A DNA stretch of 64,000 nucleotides from positions 32,050,778 to 32,114,777 of the forward strand of contig OX438744.1 of assembly GCA_949316235.1 (NCBI GenBank), given 5' to 3'. Below are more model-generated notes on this DNA. The model did no database searches, was not told the DNA's origin, and saw only the letters and a list, made by a program, of their open reading frames with translations. The DNA is not shown here. The stretch comes from Oegoconia quadripuncta. Its lineage: Eukaryota > Arthropoda > Insecta > Lepidoptera > Autostichidae. Numbering within the stretch: position 1 is the stretch's first letter.

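Overview
The window looks like animal nuclear DNA, most probably from an insect and likely a moth or butterfly. It is AT-rich, carries GT-AG introns, and is full of tRNA-derived and 5S-derived SINEs, LINE 3' ends and terminal-inverted-repeat elements. The organism call is an inference from gene structure and repeat content.

One gene fills the window from about 4.8 kb to the right edge, on the minus strand. It is the 3' half of projectin (bent, bt), the insect member of the twitchin/titin family of giant muscle proteins. I resolved 52 coding exons, from 63927-64000 (cut by the window edge) to 5395-5601 (stop codon). Splice phases agree at all 51 junctions and give 4,474 residues with no frameshift. 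Residue numbers below (p1 to p4474) count from the first complete codon in the window. The amino-terminal part and the promoter lie beyond position 64000.

Domain order from N to C: a partial Ig, then Fn3-Fn3-Ig modules (e1-e13), a single 4,989-nt exon holding five complete Ig and eleven complete Fn3 domains (e14, 45871-50859), then Fn3-Fn3-Fn3-Ig-Ig-Fn3-Fn3-Ig-Ig-Fn3 (e15-e33), the linker and protein kinase (e34-e40), and five C-terminal Ig domains separated by basic, Ser/Pro-rich linkers (e41-e52). In total there are 23 Fn3 domains, 17 complete Ig domains, one partial Ig and one kinase. The kinase keeps its ATP-binding Lys, catalytic Asp and DFG Asp, and is followed by the twitchin-type regulatory tail. 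The product is expected in muscle sarcomeres, tied to thick filaments and acting in passive stiffness and stretch sensing.

The introns and the 4.8 kb downstream of the gene hold decayed mobile elements and no second gene. The commonest is a roughly 335-bp tRNA-derived SINE (called SINE-A here), with about 20 copies in both orientations. Others are two related tRNA-derived families (B and C), a 5S rRNA-derived SINE, C-terminal LINE reverse-transcriptase fragments, a 1,035-bp element with 282-bp inverted arms in a kinase intron, and several MITE-like elements. I found no CRISPR, operon, prokaryotic feature or clear new system. The most notable points are the intron-free 5-kb block, a SINE tail running into a splice donor, the 5S-derived SINEs, the long near-perfect arms inside the kinase gene, and a frame-neutral pair of linker exons after the kinase.
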